A DNA stretch of 64,000 nt from a virus: positions 1 to 64,000 of IMG/VR virus record IMGVR_UViG_3300032053_000042, one strand, 5' to 3'. Every line of letters starts with the position of its first letter. Position 1 is the first letter of the stretch. A program made the position numbers and the translations under genes. Shown here in pieces: positions 32,586-39,703 of the stretch. The notes beneath the pieces were generated by a model. The model did no database searches. It saw only the letters and a program-made list of their open reading frames with translations, and was not told the origin of the DNA.

Positions 32586-33010
32586 AATGACATCTGGCAT
32601 ACTAAGCACCTTTCCCCACAATCTGCACACCTACCTGAAGGAGTAGACTCTGACTGTGGTGCAGGCGTAGGTTCGGTAGGCTTGGACTCGACTGAAACTC
32701 GCTGGAGCGCTTCCATAGCAGTTTGTTGGGCCTTCTCGGCCTCGACTTTAGCCCACCACTCGTCGTTCAACTCGAGTAGACGAGCCTGGGTCATTTCGCC
32801 TCTGCTCTCGCCCTCACCAATGAACTGTACCTGATAGCCACCGAAGCGCTTGTGCCATTCTACTTGACGCTCTGGACGATGAGCTTCTAGGTCGCCTTTG
32901 GCAAAGCCTCCATCGCTGCACAGGTGGTTGGCTAGGCCTTCACCTGTCTCAGCGATAAGAGTGTAGAGTCCTTCGCCAAGGTCGTCAGGCCCAAGGATGT
33001 ATAGTTTCAT
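32582..33010 (-). CDS. Unknown protein with C-terminal Cys4 tail
   Basis: It encodes 142 residues. The N-terminal ~85 residues are mixed alpha/beta with many Gly; a Pro/Ser/Thr linker leads to 'SGRCADCGERCLVCQMSL', a compact Cys4 site at the extreme end. No family is recognised. The start overlaps the upstream stop by four bases. Confidence 0.5.
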   Translation of the reverse strand: MKLYILGPDDLGEGLYTLIAETGEGLANHLCSDGGFAKGDLEAHRPERQVEWHKRFGGYQVQFIGEGESRGEMTQARLLELNDEWWAKVEAEKAQQTAMEALQRVSVESKPTEPTPAPQSESTPSGRCADCGERCLVCQMSL

Positions 33011-33363
33011 CGCTGTCCTCCAGTTTCCTGTGGCCTGTGGGCCCGTAGTAAGCGCAGGTATGAGATGGTCTCACGAACTCTAGGCAATTGAAGCTCTGTA
33101 CCTAGGTCTTCCCAGACGAGCTGGAACTTAGGGTCGTTGGAGACGATGCGCGCTAGGCCTTCCTGGTTATGGTACAGTAGACGCGTTGAGTATCTTGGCA
33201 TCTCCTTGATAGAAGTCGGCCAAGTCTGCTGGCGACCACACAGAGCTTGCCAGGCTAGATAACGCGCTTGGCTAGGGGACTTTGCAATGACCAGCTCTTT
33301 GACTGTCGAGAATGTCTCGCGAACTAGGTACAGGTTAAGGTTAAGGCCAGAGTTGAGTTTCAT
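33007..33363 (-). CDS. Unknown protein
   Basis: It encodes 118 residues. 'NLNLYLVRETFSTVKELVIA' and 'SQARYLAWQALCGRQ' suggest a beta-alpha fold. No known motif is seen. Both ends are coupled by ATGA overlaps to the flanking genes. Confidence 0.45.
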   Translation of the reverse strand: MKLNSGLNLNLYLVRETFSTVKELVIAKSPSQARYLAWQALCGRQQTWPTSIKEMPRYSTRLLYHNQEGLARIVSNDPKFQLVWEDLGTELQLPRVRETISYLRLLRAHRPQETGGQR

Positions 33364-33944
33364 TTTGAAACTCCCTGGGAGCCTTCCATAGTATCCTGTG
33401 CGACCTCTGCGCGTTCGATGTGCTCGCTGGTTGCTGCTTGCTCTCGTGCAATCAGTTCACGATCGGCCACACAGGCCATGCAGGTAGCGCGCAAGCCGTC
33501 GTCTTCATATGCGTCGACTTCGAAGGCACTAATAGGTTTGGCCTGGCCACAGGCGGCGCAGTGTTTGACTAGCTCGATGCCCTCTGCATCCGCTTTTGCC
33601 CATCGGCGTTTGAACTTGAACAGGAACTGGTACTTTCGTGAAGCTCTAGATGGTGCGTCTTCTCCTTCCTTCGAAATGAATCCGCCTAGCACAGGTGCAG
33701 ACTCGGTCTTGATAGGAAATACGTCTTGGAGAACTCGTACGTCGATAGCGTTCTGAGCTTTCTCCATAAAGTAGCAGACGATACAGGTGTCCTCTAGGCC
33801 GTCCTCGATTAGGTTACTGATAGCGAACTCAGTAACGGGCTTTGCGGTTTGACAGAGAACGCACTGCTTAACTACTACTTTATCCTGTGCTCCAGCCTCG
33901 CGCCGCTTTCGTTGCAGCTCAATGAGTTGAGTACTATTTAGCAT
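33360..33944 (-). CDS. Tandem Cys4 zinc-finger protein, first gene of the long minus train
   Basis: It encodes 194 residues. Two copies of a C-x2-C-x22-C-x2-C unit are present: C28/C31/C54/C57 and C129/C132/C155/C158, each with 'AKP(V/I)(T/S)xF' and 'DDGL' or 'EDGL' between the pairs. The repeats were made by internal duplication. This finger also occurs at the start of endonuclease VII-like proteins, but no HNH core is here. As the promoter-proximal gene of the ~27 kb train it is probably among the earliest and most strongly expressed. Confidence 0.6.
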   Translation of the reverse strand: MLNSTQLIELQRKRREAGAQDKVVVKQCVLCQTAKPVTEFAISNLIEDGLEDTCIVCYFMEKAQNAIDVRVLQDVFPIKTESAPVLGGFISKEGEDAPSRASRKYQFLFKFKRRWAKADAEGIELVKHCAACGQAKPISAFEVDAYEDDGLRATCMACVADRELIAREQAATSEHIERAEVAQDTMEGSQGVSK

Positions 33945-33956
33945 TGTTGAGCCTCC

Positions 33957-33992
33957 TTTCGTTCGTTCGTTCGTTCGTTCGTTCGTTCGTTC
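33957..33992. repeat. GTTC tetranucleotide microsatellite
   Basis: Eight to nine copies of GTTC (GAAC on the coding strand) run without interruption from 33957 to 33992. They lie in the leader of the minus train, between its promoter and the AAAGGAGG site of the first gene, five bases from it. Copy-number slippage here would change leader length and spacing. Confidence 0.95.
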
Positions 33993-34107
33993 TCGGCCCG
34001 TACACGACTATCGATTTCACGCCGAGCCTGCTTGTGCGCCCCTCGAATAGCGAATTAGCTTGATTAGGGCCCGTGCGCGTGCACCCGAACTAACTTAAAC
34101 TGTCCTT

Positions 34108-34136
34108 ATTATACATTATTTCAAACCAAAAGTCTA
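34108..34136 (-). promoter_or_regulatory. Early-type promoter for the long minus train
   Basis: On the minus strand, -35 TAGACT (34136-34131) and -10 TATAAT (34113-34108) are separated by 17 bases. The spacer ends in GAAATAATG, shared with the other early promoters of the window. Transcription would start near 34100 and run through a ~155-base structured leader into the gene at 33944. Confidence 0.75.
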
Positions 34137-35136
34137 CGTACCAACGAGGCAATTTCGAGTTTTCGCGCAGCGCAAAATGTATTTGATTTTTAGGGTAGTA
34201 GGATGTCAACTTAAATAGTAGGGCGACACAGTTGGTGTATGCTGGGCACATCTATATGCCATACTCTAGTCGGCTGAAGCGTTCAAGGATATGGATATGT
34301 GTGTTATATCACTCTACTTGCCACATTTTGACTTTAGATGCCATACGGCGTTATCTAGTGTACGTGGCCCAGGATTGCACAGGTGGTTAGCATTGGCACT
34401 CTGGAATGGCATCAAAGGGTTCGGTCGAAAGCCACCAAGTATAAAATACCGCAAGGACTTGGCAACGGGCGTTATCGAGTGAGCTTTCCGTAATGCCATG
34501 TGGATCCTACATGTCCCAAAGTCTAGACATAATAGGTCTAAATTAGAATAGTGAGTATAAAGGGGTCCCCCTATATACACGCTTTTAGAACCTACAAAAT
34601 CTATTTAGTTGAGGGTTCGAATCTAGGAATATACATACATATATACACATATCTATATATATATATATCTATATCCTTATATGCTTACTAGTGGCGCTCT
34701 GGTGATTGTAGCGATTGGCCGTGTATGTATGTGTGAAAACGTATAAAAAACAGCAAGGGCAATCCACGGCTCCGAACCTAAGTTATAGCTCCATTCGATT
34801 TGAGTCCTCGGTGAATTGTAGATGGGATCAATGAAGTTCGCAATTTTTGGAAAGTGGACTTGTCCATGATCTTTCCCTTTTGCGATTCTTATACACCCTG
34901 TTGGCACCCTGTTGGTCTCGGCGCCTTTCGTGTTCGGGTGGACAAACTCGCTATACCCCTTCCATAGGCGACTCGCCCTGGGCTTGCCTACGGTACCAAT
35001 CATGAAAGACATGCACTGTGATGTGCCCAGAAAGAGTACATACTCCGTGTTACCCCGTGGGCGCCCTGTATCAGGCGTTCGCGCACGAGGACTGACCTAG
35101 GGCTCTGACGTGAACTGGCGCTTCGTACATCGACAA
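34137..35136. other. One-kilobase stretch without a supported gene
   Basis: Short open frames are present on both strands (e.g. 34291-34482 and 34677-35012) but have no ribosome binding sites, no recognisable protein pattern and poor codon bias. The stretch holds the upstream region of the promoter at 34108-34136, an AT low-complexity tract and scattered TGCCAC/GTACC-like half sites. It may be regulatory or origin DNA, or decayed genes. Confidence 0.5.
34628..34684. repeat. AT-rich low-complexity tract
   Basis: A run of about 55 bases is almost only A and T with TATATATA steps and occasional C. It would melt easily and lies in the middle of the large non-coding stretch, so a DNA-unwinding role is possible. 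No protein-binding motif was recognised in it. Confidence 0.7.
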
Positions 35137-35171
35137 AGGAAAAGGCGCCAGCCAATTTCTTGGCTGACGCC
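35137..35171 (-). terminator. Intrinsic terminator after the 35669 gene
   Basis: On the minus strand a 12-bp stem (GGCGTCAGCCAA pairing with TTGGCTGGCGCC, one G-T pair) with a TTTC-complement loop is followed by TTTTCCTTTG. It lies 20 bases after the stop of the regulator gene. Confidence 0.85.
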
Positions 35172-35192
35172 CTACCTCTCTGAGGCGTCGGA

Positions 35193-35669
35193 CTAGAGCT
35201 TGTTGAGCAAATTGCTGAAGTCCGCTGGTACTGCGGGCTCGGTGGTCACGACGGTCTCACCGGGCTCGTTGTCGTCCTCAGCGTCTTCAATCTCTGTATC
35301 GCCTGCTGGGTTAGCCGCGGCCTCGGCTAAAGCCTTCTCGGTCAGGCTGGCGATAATCGCGTTCAAGACCTGGATGGTAGTAGCCTGGGCAGGTCCTACG
35401 GCGATCAGATCCTGTACGAGTTTCTTGGTTGCACGTGCGTGACGAAGCTGGGTGCCAGAGCTGACACCGGCTGCACGAGCCTCACCGCGCTCGGGCGGGA
35501 CGAACTTGGCCAGAGAGGCCTCTTCGAGTAGCAGATGGCCCATCTCATCGCGGACCCACGCAATACTGCCTGCGTGGACGTACTGACGAGTTCGCGCTGT
35601 GCTGCGACCGATCTTGGTGGCTGCCTGTCGTAGCGTAACATAACCTTGCTTACCTGTAGCTGCTGACAT
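35193..35669 (-). CDS. HTH DNA-binding protein, regulator family with a homologue at 41047
   Basis: It encodes 158 residues. Residues ~10-55 ('VTLRQAATKIGRSTARTRQY', then 'HAGSIAWVRDEMGHLLLEE') form an excisionase-like winged HTH. A second helical part, 'QVLNAIIASLTEKALAEAAA', and a long acidic tail follow. The protein at 41047-41475 has the same order (VTIKQASVLLDRSIYRTRQL ... ELQNIIASIL), so the two are homologues with different base composition. It has its own promoter and terminator, as expected for a regulator, and the TGGTWCCA arrays nearby are candidate targets. Confidence 0.7.
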   Translation of the reverse strand: MSAATGKQGYVTLRQAATKIGRSTARTRQYVHAGSIAWVRDEMGHLLLEEASLAKFVPPERGEARAAGVSSGTQLRHARATKKLVQDLIAVGPAQATTIQVLNAIIASLTEKALAEAAANPAGDTEIEDAEDDNEPGETVVTTEPAVPADFSNLLNKL

Positions 35670-35805
35670 AGTTGTGTAGCCTCCTTCGTGTGTACTGTAA
35701 CTTATGGTAGCCTGGCCTTGCTGACCAGCGAGCCTCGAACCAGAAAGCGTGTGCGTTTATTTCATTGATGCCCTCCTTTTGCTTACTGTTCAATCTTACC
35801 TATAT
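35670..35805 (-). promoter_or_regulatory. Leader with a two-codon ORF and hairpin
   Basis: Between promoter and gene, the minus strand holds AAAGGAGG, then ATG AAA TAA (start at 35765), a ribosome site followed by a minimal ORF. Downstream, CTGG and CCAG segments can pair around a TTCGAGG-containing loop, before the gene's own GAAGGAGG. The arrangement suggests translational attenuation, but it may also be chance. Confidence 0.35.
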
Positions 35806-35834
35806 AGCATACAACATTTCAGATTGAAAGTCCA
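35806..35834 (-). promoter_or_regulatory. Early-type promoter for the 35669 regulator
   Basis: -35 TGGACT (35834-35829) and -10 TATGCT (35811-35806) with 17 bases between; the spacer contains GAAATGTTG, a variant of the shared GAAATAATG. The next ~60 bases upstream are similar to those upstream of the 34108 promoter (TTTTCG, then TTTTGCG and AGCGCA), so a longer unit is conserved. Confidence 0.65.
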
Positions 35835-35927
35835 CGTAACAACGTCGATTTTTCGGATTTTGCGTAGCGCAGTATTTCAGGTTATTAAGGTGCTACCACA
35901 AACTCACCTAGCGCCTTCCATATGGTC

Positions 35928-36131
35928 CTAGCGATTAGCGGTGTAGCAGTTGAGCCCGAGCTTGACCTCTGGCCGCCCAGGAACTGGGACGTTACCACTA
36001 GTGGTGGCAATCATCAGCGACTTGCCAGAGCCGCTAGGGGTCTTGGCAACTTTGTCGAGCTCTATCTCGATGATGAGCTTCGAGCCTTGCAGGGACATCT
36101 TGATGTTGCTCTGTGGTGTAAGTGTTTCCAT
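35928..36131 (-). CDS. Small conserved phage protein (SGK...ATTxGN type)
   Basis: It encodes 67 residues from an ATG behind AAAGGAGG. 'KMSLQGSKLIIEIELDKVAK', 'GSGKSLMIATTSGNVPV' and 'VKLGLNCY' match a short family I have seen in phages, plasmids and bacteria as a protein of unknown function. No ATPase is implied by 'SGKS', as the Walker context is absent. It ends the transcription unit from 37550. Confidence 0.6.
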   Translation of the reverse strand: METLTPQSNIKMSLQGSKLIIEIELDKVAKTPSGSGKSLMIATTSGNVPVPGRPEVKLGLNCYTANR

Positions 36132-36255
36132 GTTACCTCCTTTCGTTAGGAATCGAAACTCGCGTAGCGCCTTCCATATGGGCAAGCCTCTGACTTCCAG
36201 GCACGCCCAGCCCCTAGCCCTAAGGTCCTGTCCGTTCAATCTAGGTGGCGCGTGT

Positions 36256-36282
36256 ATGGGCCCCTCGCTAGGAGAGGCCCAT
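36256..36282 (-). terminator. GC-rich hairpin after the 36519 gene
   Basis: ATGGGCC and GGCCCAT pair around a 13-base loop that itself has CTC/GAG pairing. It lies 13 bases after the stop of the gene ending at 36295. No U-run follows, so it may be a processing or stability structure. The remaining spacer to 36132 can also fold (GGGC/GCCC with GCCT/AGGC inside) and holds a TAGCGCCTTCCATATGG segment that recurs at 35909-35925. Confidence 0.5.
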
Positions 36283-36294
36283 CGTATCCGACGC

Positions 36295-36519
36295 CTAGGC
36301 GACGTAGAAGCTGGTCATCCAGCGTTCGTGGATCAGGTGCAAGACGTCCGGACCATCCCATCTGGTGATAGCACCGTGACCGTATTGTTGCGCGTCAATC
36401 GCCTTATTCAGAAGGCGGTTGCGCTGAACTCCTAGAGTAGCAGGCGGAGCCCAGCTTTCCACGAGCTTGAATCCATCGATGACTCGGAAGATCTGGTAGC
36501 CTTTGAATGGTTTGCACAT
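36295..36519 (-). CDS. Unknown small protein
   Basis: It encodes 74 residues. 'FKGYQIFRVIDGFKLVESWA' begins a beta-rich half, and 'DVLHLIHERWMTSFYVA' ends it. No family recognised. It follows the small zinc protein gene by one base. Confidence 0.45.
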   Translation of the reverse strand: MCKPFKGYQIFRVIDGFKLVESWAPPATLGVQRNRLLNKAIDAQQYGHGAITRWDGPDVLHLIHERWMTSFYVA

Positions 36520-36520
36520 G

Positions 36521-36697
36521 TTAGCGGGTTTCCTCCTTCAGTATCTCACCACAAGCTTGGCAGACCTTATATGAGTGGTGCCCACTGTGGAGCCACTTGT
36601 AGCTCGTGTGTGGACAGGTTTGACGCTCCATCGACGCGCCCTGGGCCTTCTTCGTGGCCATGACGAACTTACGACGATAGCTGGTTCGCGTGCTCAC
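36521..36697 (-). CDS. 58-residue zinc-finger-like protein, GTG start
   Basis: A GTG at 36697 stands six bases behind AAGGAGG, inside the end of the upstream gene. The frame runs 58 residues with basic N-terminus (STRTSYRRKF) and 'CPHTSYKWLHSGHHSYKVCQ' followed by 'AC', giving a Cys/His metal site. The next gene starts within two bases of its stop. Ribosome site, tight packing and metal-site pattern support it as real. It may bind nucleic acid. Confidence 0.55.
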   Translation of the reverse strand: MSTRTSYRRKFVMATKKAQGASMERQTCPHTSYKWLHSGHHSYKVCQACGEILKEETR

Positions 36698-36932
36698 TCT
36701 GTGCCTCCTTAACTGTTGTGATGTCGACGCTTACGCACTGGCCTGTGGTTGGGTGGGCCATTGTAGCACAGGAGACCCTACCGTCAGCCTTGGTGCACCA
36801 GTTGATCTTGTAGCCCTTAGCCTTCAGGGCCTCGACTAGCTGGTCAACCACGGTGTAGGCCTCGGCTAAGGTTGTGACCTCCTTGAGCTCGTTGCCTTTC
36901 GTACCTGTGGCATGAAGACGTACTTGGATCAT
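36669..36932 (-). CDS. Unknown small protein
   Basis: It encodes 87 residues behind AAAGGAGG. It has beta-alpha-beta features ('IQVRLHATGTKGNELKEVTT', 'VDQLVEALKAKGYKINWCTK', 'CVSVDITT'), like a small ferredoxin-like or dsRBD-like fold. No family recognised. Confidence 0.45.
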   Translation of the reverse strand: MIQVRLHATGTKGNELKEVTTLAEAYTVVDQLVEALKAKGYKINWCTKADGRVSCATMAHPTTGQCVSVDITTVKEAQSEHANQLSS

Positions 36933-36933
36933 G

Positions 36934-37203
36934 TTACCTCCTTTCTTCGTGGGTTTCTGAGCGCGCTTCGATAGCGATGGCCAGTAGCTCGTTGGTCGAG
37001 AAGTCGTGAGGAGCTACTTCTAGTATGGCCATATGTACGACTATTTCTTCGAGTACTCCTTTAGGGGAGTTACGAAAGCCGAGATGTAGATGCTGGTACT
37101 CCTTGTAGTAGGCAGCATAGAACGCGTCGAACTCGACTGCGTACGTGGCAAGGATGCTACGTGTGGCGGTCCACGGCTTTCTAGGAACCTGTGGTAAGTT
37201 CAC
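36934..37203 (-). CDS. Unknown small helical protein
   Basis: It encodes 89 residues, coupled upstream by an ATGA overlap. 'FDAFYAAYYKEYQHLHLGFR' is aromatic-rich. No motif recognised. Confidence 0.45.
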   Translation of the reverse strand: MNLPQVPRKPWTATRSILATYAVEFDAFYAAYYKEYQHLHLGFRNSPKGVLEEIVVHMAILEVAPHDFSTNELLAIAIEARSETHEERR

Positions 37204-37550
37204 TTAACTCCTCGGTAGCCCAGGCTCTGTACGACAAGAGCAGCCTGTGTAATAGCAAGCTGCTCGACGTTCAGTATCTTCTCTTTCGACTTAGCTGTAG
37301 TCGTACGCCACCCACCACAGTAGAACATGTTACGGATGCACCCGGTTTTGAGGTCTAGTAAGCGTACGCGGTCCCAACCGTAGCTGTGCCTGTATGTACC
37401 ATCCTCTTGTCGCGTACTCCACTTCCGGATAGCCACAAACTTGTAGCCTCGTTTCGTAGCGCGCTGGATGTACTTCTCCAGTTCTGCTTGTAGGTCCTTT
37501 TGGTACTGCTCACCTTCGGACCACCCTTCATGACGCTGTAGCTTACTCAT
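37200..37550 (-). CDS. Member A of the 'GW...KRGY...KW' paralogue family
   Basis: It encodes 116 residues; start at 37550 after AAAAGGAG. 'RHEGWSEGEQYQKDLQAELE', 'KYIQRATKRGYKFVAIRKWS', 'RVRLLDLKTGCIRNMFYCGG' define the family. Homologues with the same order are at 38795-39160, 41774-42085 and 42186-42530. The family is unknown to me. The conserved Gly-Trp start, basic helix and 'FYCGGW' suggest a compact alpha/beta protein. It heads the unit from the 37664 promoter. Confidence 0.6.
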   Translation of the reverse strand: MSKLQRHEGWSEGEQYQKDLQAELEKYIQRATKRGYKFVAIRKWSTRQEDGTYRHSYGWDRVRLLDLKTGCIRNMFYCGGWRTTTAKSKEKILNVEQLAITQAALVVQSLGYRGVK

Positions 37551-37620
37551 GCTGCTCCTTTTCTGGTCTCTGGTTTGTGAGAACACGACACATAGTAGGA
37601 AAGAGATGGGTCACATTCAT
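37543..37620 (-). CDS. Possible 25-residue leader peptide
   Basis: A frame with AAAGGAG correctly spaced starts at 37620, about 40 bases after the promoter, and its TAA lies just inside the next gene's start (37550). The peptide has no known motif. Translation of it would bring ribosomes to the 37550 start. Confidence 0.4.
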   Translation of the reverse strand: MNVTHLFPTMCRVLTNQRPEKEQHE

Positions 37621-37663
37621 GTACGCTCCTTTCTAATACTCACTATCCAATCGTTACAAAGTT

Positions 37664-37692
37664 AGTATACATTATTTTGGGAAAAAAGTCCA
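37664..37692 (-). promoter_or_regulatory. Early-type promoter for the 37550 unit
   Basis: -35 TGGACT (37692-37687) and -10 TATACT (37669-37664), 17 bases apart; the spacer ends in AAAATAATG. The TGGTWCCA dyad array begins about 50 bases upstream. Confidence 0.75.
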
Positions 37693-37737
37693 CCAACCTC
37701 GGCATGTTCCGGTCAGCGTGGTTTTCTTGCAGAGGAA

Positions 37738-38225
37738 CAAACTATAGCGCTGGTTCCAGCCGGGCCTTTTCTTGGTACCACAAACTCTGGTAACTGTTCC
37801 ACCGGGGCGGATTGTGGGTACGTGAGATCTAAGCGCTATAGACTCTTGAGCTGGTTCCAGCGGGACCAGAAAGTGGGCACGACAAACTCAAGCGCTGGTT
37901 CCACCCGGACCTGAATCTTGTCACCTGGAAAGTTGGTACCTACGCAAGGGATCCGAGGGGCGAGGTGAGCGTTATGGAAGCCCTAGGCTATCTGGGAGTA
38001 TAGGTCGAGACGCCACAATAAAGTGCACTAGCTACTCTAGGGCATCGTTTTGTACCAAGCGATCTAACTATGTTGCTAGTTCCAGCGGCGGGAGATCCGG
38101 TCACCACTTGCCAAGGCGCTGGTACCTGCCGGTACGGGACTTTGGTCCTACTTTTAGGAATGTTGAAAAAGTGGTACCAACGAGGAGGCGGTTTTGGTAC
38201 CAATAACGCCAATTGGATGGTACCA
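37738..38225. repeat. Array of TGGTWCCA dyads upstream of the 37664 promoter
   Basis: TGGTTCCA or TGGTACCA palindromes occur at 37751, 37773, 37852, 37896, 38172, 38195 and 38218, with weaker copies near 37787-37802, 37934, 38051, 38076, 38120 and 38142. Many are embedded in a longer unit like AAACTnnnGCGCTGGTTCC. Spacing is often 22-23 bases (37751/37773; 38120/38142; 38172/38195/38218 exactly 23), about two helical turns. The stretch 37700-38255 has no gene. Multiple same-face dyads suggest cooperative binding by a repressor or an origin/partition protein. Confidence 0.75.
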
Positions 38226-38255
38226 ACTTGGAAGCGAGGAAGGGTCCGGTAGCAG

Positions 38256-38287
38256 AAGGCCGCCTAGGTCAATTCCTAGGCGACCTT
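38256..38287 (-). terminator. Long hairpin after the 38734 gene
   Basis: A 13-bp near-perfect stem (AAGGTCGCCTAGG with its complement) and 6-base loop lies 19 bases after the stop. No U-run follows. It ends the unit from the 39272 promoter. Confidence 0.6.
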
Positions 38288-38305
38288 AGAAGTGGTTAGT
38301 CGTTA

Positions 38306-38734
38306 CTACTTAACCTCTTCTGGAGGTATACATTCGATGCAAGTACCCTTGGTGCAACCTTCGCAAGGTTCGTCTGGATTAGGGCCAATCGCTCCTAGGA
38401 TCTTCTTTGACCAGGCCCTCGCTTCGTCGTGCCGTTTCTCCAGGTACTTATGAAGCTTGACTAATCCTTCAACGACTATAACTTCGGGTTGCTTCCGAAC
38501 CAGGTTCCCGTAGTAGTTCTGGACAATCTGTTGGCAGTAGCGAAGTATTCGTACGTTCTCGGGTGTGGGAATACTAAGCGCCTTGTCCATGGCTTCCTCT
38601 TGTTCTCGTACGTAGGTATAGAACTGCTTCATTGCTTCTGTTCCTGATAGCTGCTCCACAAATAGCTCGATCAATTGTTGGAGCTCATGCTGCATGGCCG
38701 ATATTCTTGTCGTTTCGCTCATTCCGGTTTCCAC
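38306..38734 (-). CDS. Helical protein with C-terminal Cys4 motif
   Basis: It encodes 142 residues from a GTG nine bases behind AAAGGAG; the first internal ATG is too far from the site. It is helical throughout ('QHELQQLIELFVEQLSGTEA') and ends with 'DEPCEGCTKGTCIECIPPEE', a four-Cys tail like that at 32582-33010. Function unknown. Confidence 0.5.
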   Translation of the reverse strand: METGMSETTRISAMQHELQQLIELFVEQLSGTEAMKQFYTYVREQEEAMDKALSIPTPENVRILRYCQQIVQNYYGNLVRKQPEVIVVEGLVKLHKYLEKRHDEARAWSKKILGAIGPNPDEPCEGCTKGTCIECIPPEEVK

Positions 38735-38756
38735 GTTCGTTTGCTCCTTTTGTTTG

Positions 38757-38783
38757 GCCTGGGCGACTTTTGGTCACCCAGGC
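38757..38783 (-). terminator. Gene-end hairpin after the 39160 gene
   Basis: GCCTGGGTGAC pairs with GTCGCCCAGGC (one G-T pair) around CAAAA. It lies 11 bases after the stop and precedes the ribosome site of the next gene. It may limit read-through or define an RNA end. Confidence 0.6.
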
Positions 38784-38794
38784 TTTGGTTAAGG

Positions 38795-39160
38795 CTAGTT
38801 AGCCGCTGGGAACATCTTATGGATCTCTTCTTCTAAGGTTCCTGGAAATAGTGCTTCGGCACCTCCTTCGTGCCTACGAACTAGGCCTGCCATTCTAGAT
38901 GCGTCTGTTGCTGGTAGGTCCTTTCCGGCTTTGCTCCATCCTCCGCAGTAGAAAAGGTTGCGCTGGATTCCGGTCTTGCAATCCAAAAGGCGCACTCGAT
39001 TGGTGTGGTGCGGACGATAGTGGTCATAAGAAATGGTATTCCAAGTCTTAACCACTACAAAGTACCAACCTCGTTTACTTGCACGCAGAATATACTTGTC
39101 CAGTTCTGGCTGCAAGTTTTCCTTGAATACTCCTACAAACCATCCTTCTTCGCGCTCCAT
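38795..39160 (-). CDS. Member B of the 'GW...KRGY...KW' paralogue family
   Basis: It encodes 121 residues, start after AAAGGAG. 'EEGWFVGVFKENLQPELDKY', 'ILRASKRGWYFVVVKTWNTI' and 'NRVRLLDCKTGIQRNLFYCG' align along their whole length with the 37200-37550 product. Its C-terminal 45 residues are unique. It is the first gene of the unit from the 39272 promoter. Function unknown. Confidence 0.6.
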   Translation of the reverse strand: MEREEGWFVGVFKENLQPELDKYILRASKRGWYFVVVKTWNTISYDHYRPHHTNRVRLLDCKTGIQRNLFYCGGWSKAGKDLPATDASRMAGLVRRHEGGAEALFPGTLEEEIHKMFPAAN

Positions 39161-39271
39161 GTTCGTTTGCTCCTTTGTTCTAGTGCACACAATGTTTGGG
39201 ACATGATCTTGGAACCAATTTAATAGTGTTATTAACTTATTGGCTTATCCTTTCTTAACTATTATATAGGT

Positions 39272-39300
39272 ATTATACATTATTTCCGATAAAAAGTCAA
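39272..39300 (-). promoter_or_regulatory. Early-type promoter for the 39160 unit
   Basis: -35 TTGACT (39300-39295) and -10 TATAAT (39277-39272) are 17 bases apart; the spacer ends GAAATAATG. It fires away from the plus-strand promoter at 39534, sharing ~230 bases of upstream DNA. Confidence 0.8.
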
Positions 39301-39348
39301 CGAACCTGTGCTAGTTCTGGACAGAGTAAAATATGATCAGATCAACAA

Positions 39349-39453
39349 ACTCTGGTAGCTGTTCCAGAGGGTCATGGATTTAGAACCAAGTAACAGCGTA
39401 ACAATTTATAATGGATATAGAAGTTGATACCACTTGCCATATCGTTGGTACCA
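39349..39453. repeat. Dyad sites between the divergent promoters
   Basis: TGGTAGCTGTTCCA at 39353-39366 (same long unit as 37788-37801, with the shared 'CAAACTC' before it), a half site at 39427 and TGGTACCA at 39446 lie between the divergent promoters. They could let one protein control both directions. Confidence 0.65.
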
Positions 39454-39533
39454 ACACATGGAGAAGTTGTTGGCGAGTAGTAACAGGATTTGATTCTTAT
39501 ATTTTGCTGAGCGCGTGCCGACACGTTGTTACG

Positions 39534-39562
39534 TTGACTTTTAGTTTGAAATAATGTATACT
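39534..39562 (+). promoter_or_regulatory. Early-type promoter, plus strand
   Basis: TTGACT (39534-39539), 17 bases, TATACT (39557-39562); the spacer ends GAAATAATG and is nearly identical to that of the 34108 promoter on the other strand (GnTTGAAATAATGTATA). It drives the gene at 39704 through a ~130-base leader. Confidence 0.85.
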
Positions 39563-39703
39563 ATATTTAGATTAACATGAAGTTAATCAACTTAATAGTG
39601 TTAAGAAAGAGAGTGACAATAAGTTTAGTAACAAAACATTTTCTCAAGTCATACAGTTCTTGTAGAGTCGAAAGAGTCACAACAGAACAGAGGAGAGCAC
39701 AAA

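Noticed and set aside
34565-34625. A plus-strand tRNA ending in GGGTTCGAATCTAGG
   Set aside because: The loop looks like a T loop, but the stem has only one or two pairs and no acceptor pairs with it.
34677-35012. Minus-strand open frame of 111 codons in the gene-free stretch
   Set aside because: No ribosome site, no recognisable protein features and it spans the AT tract.
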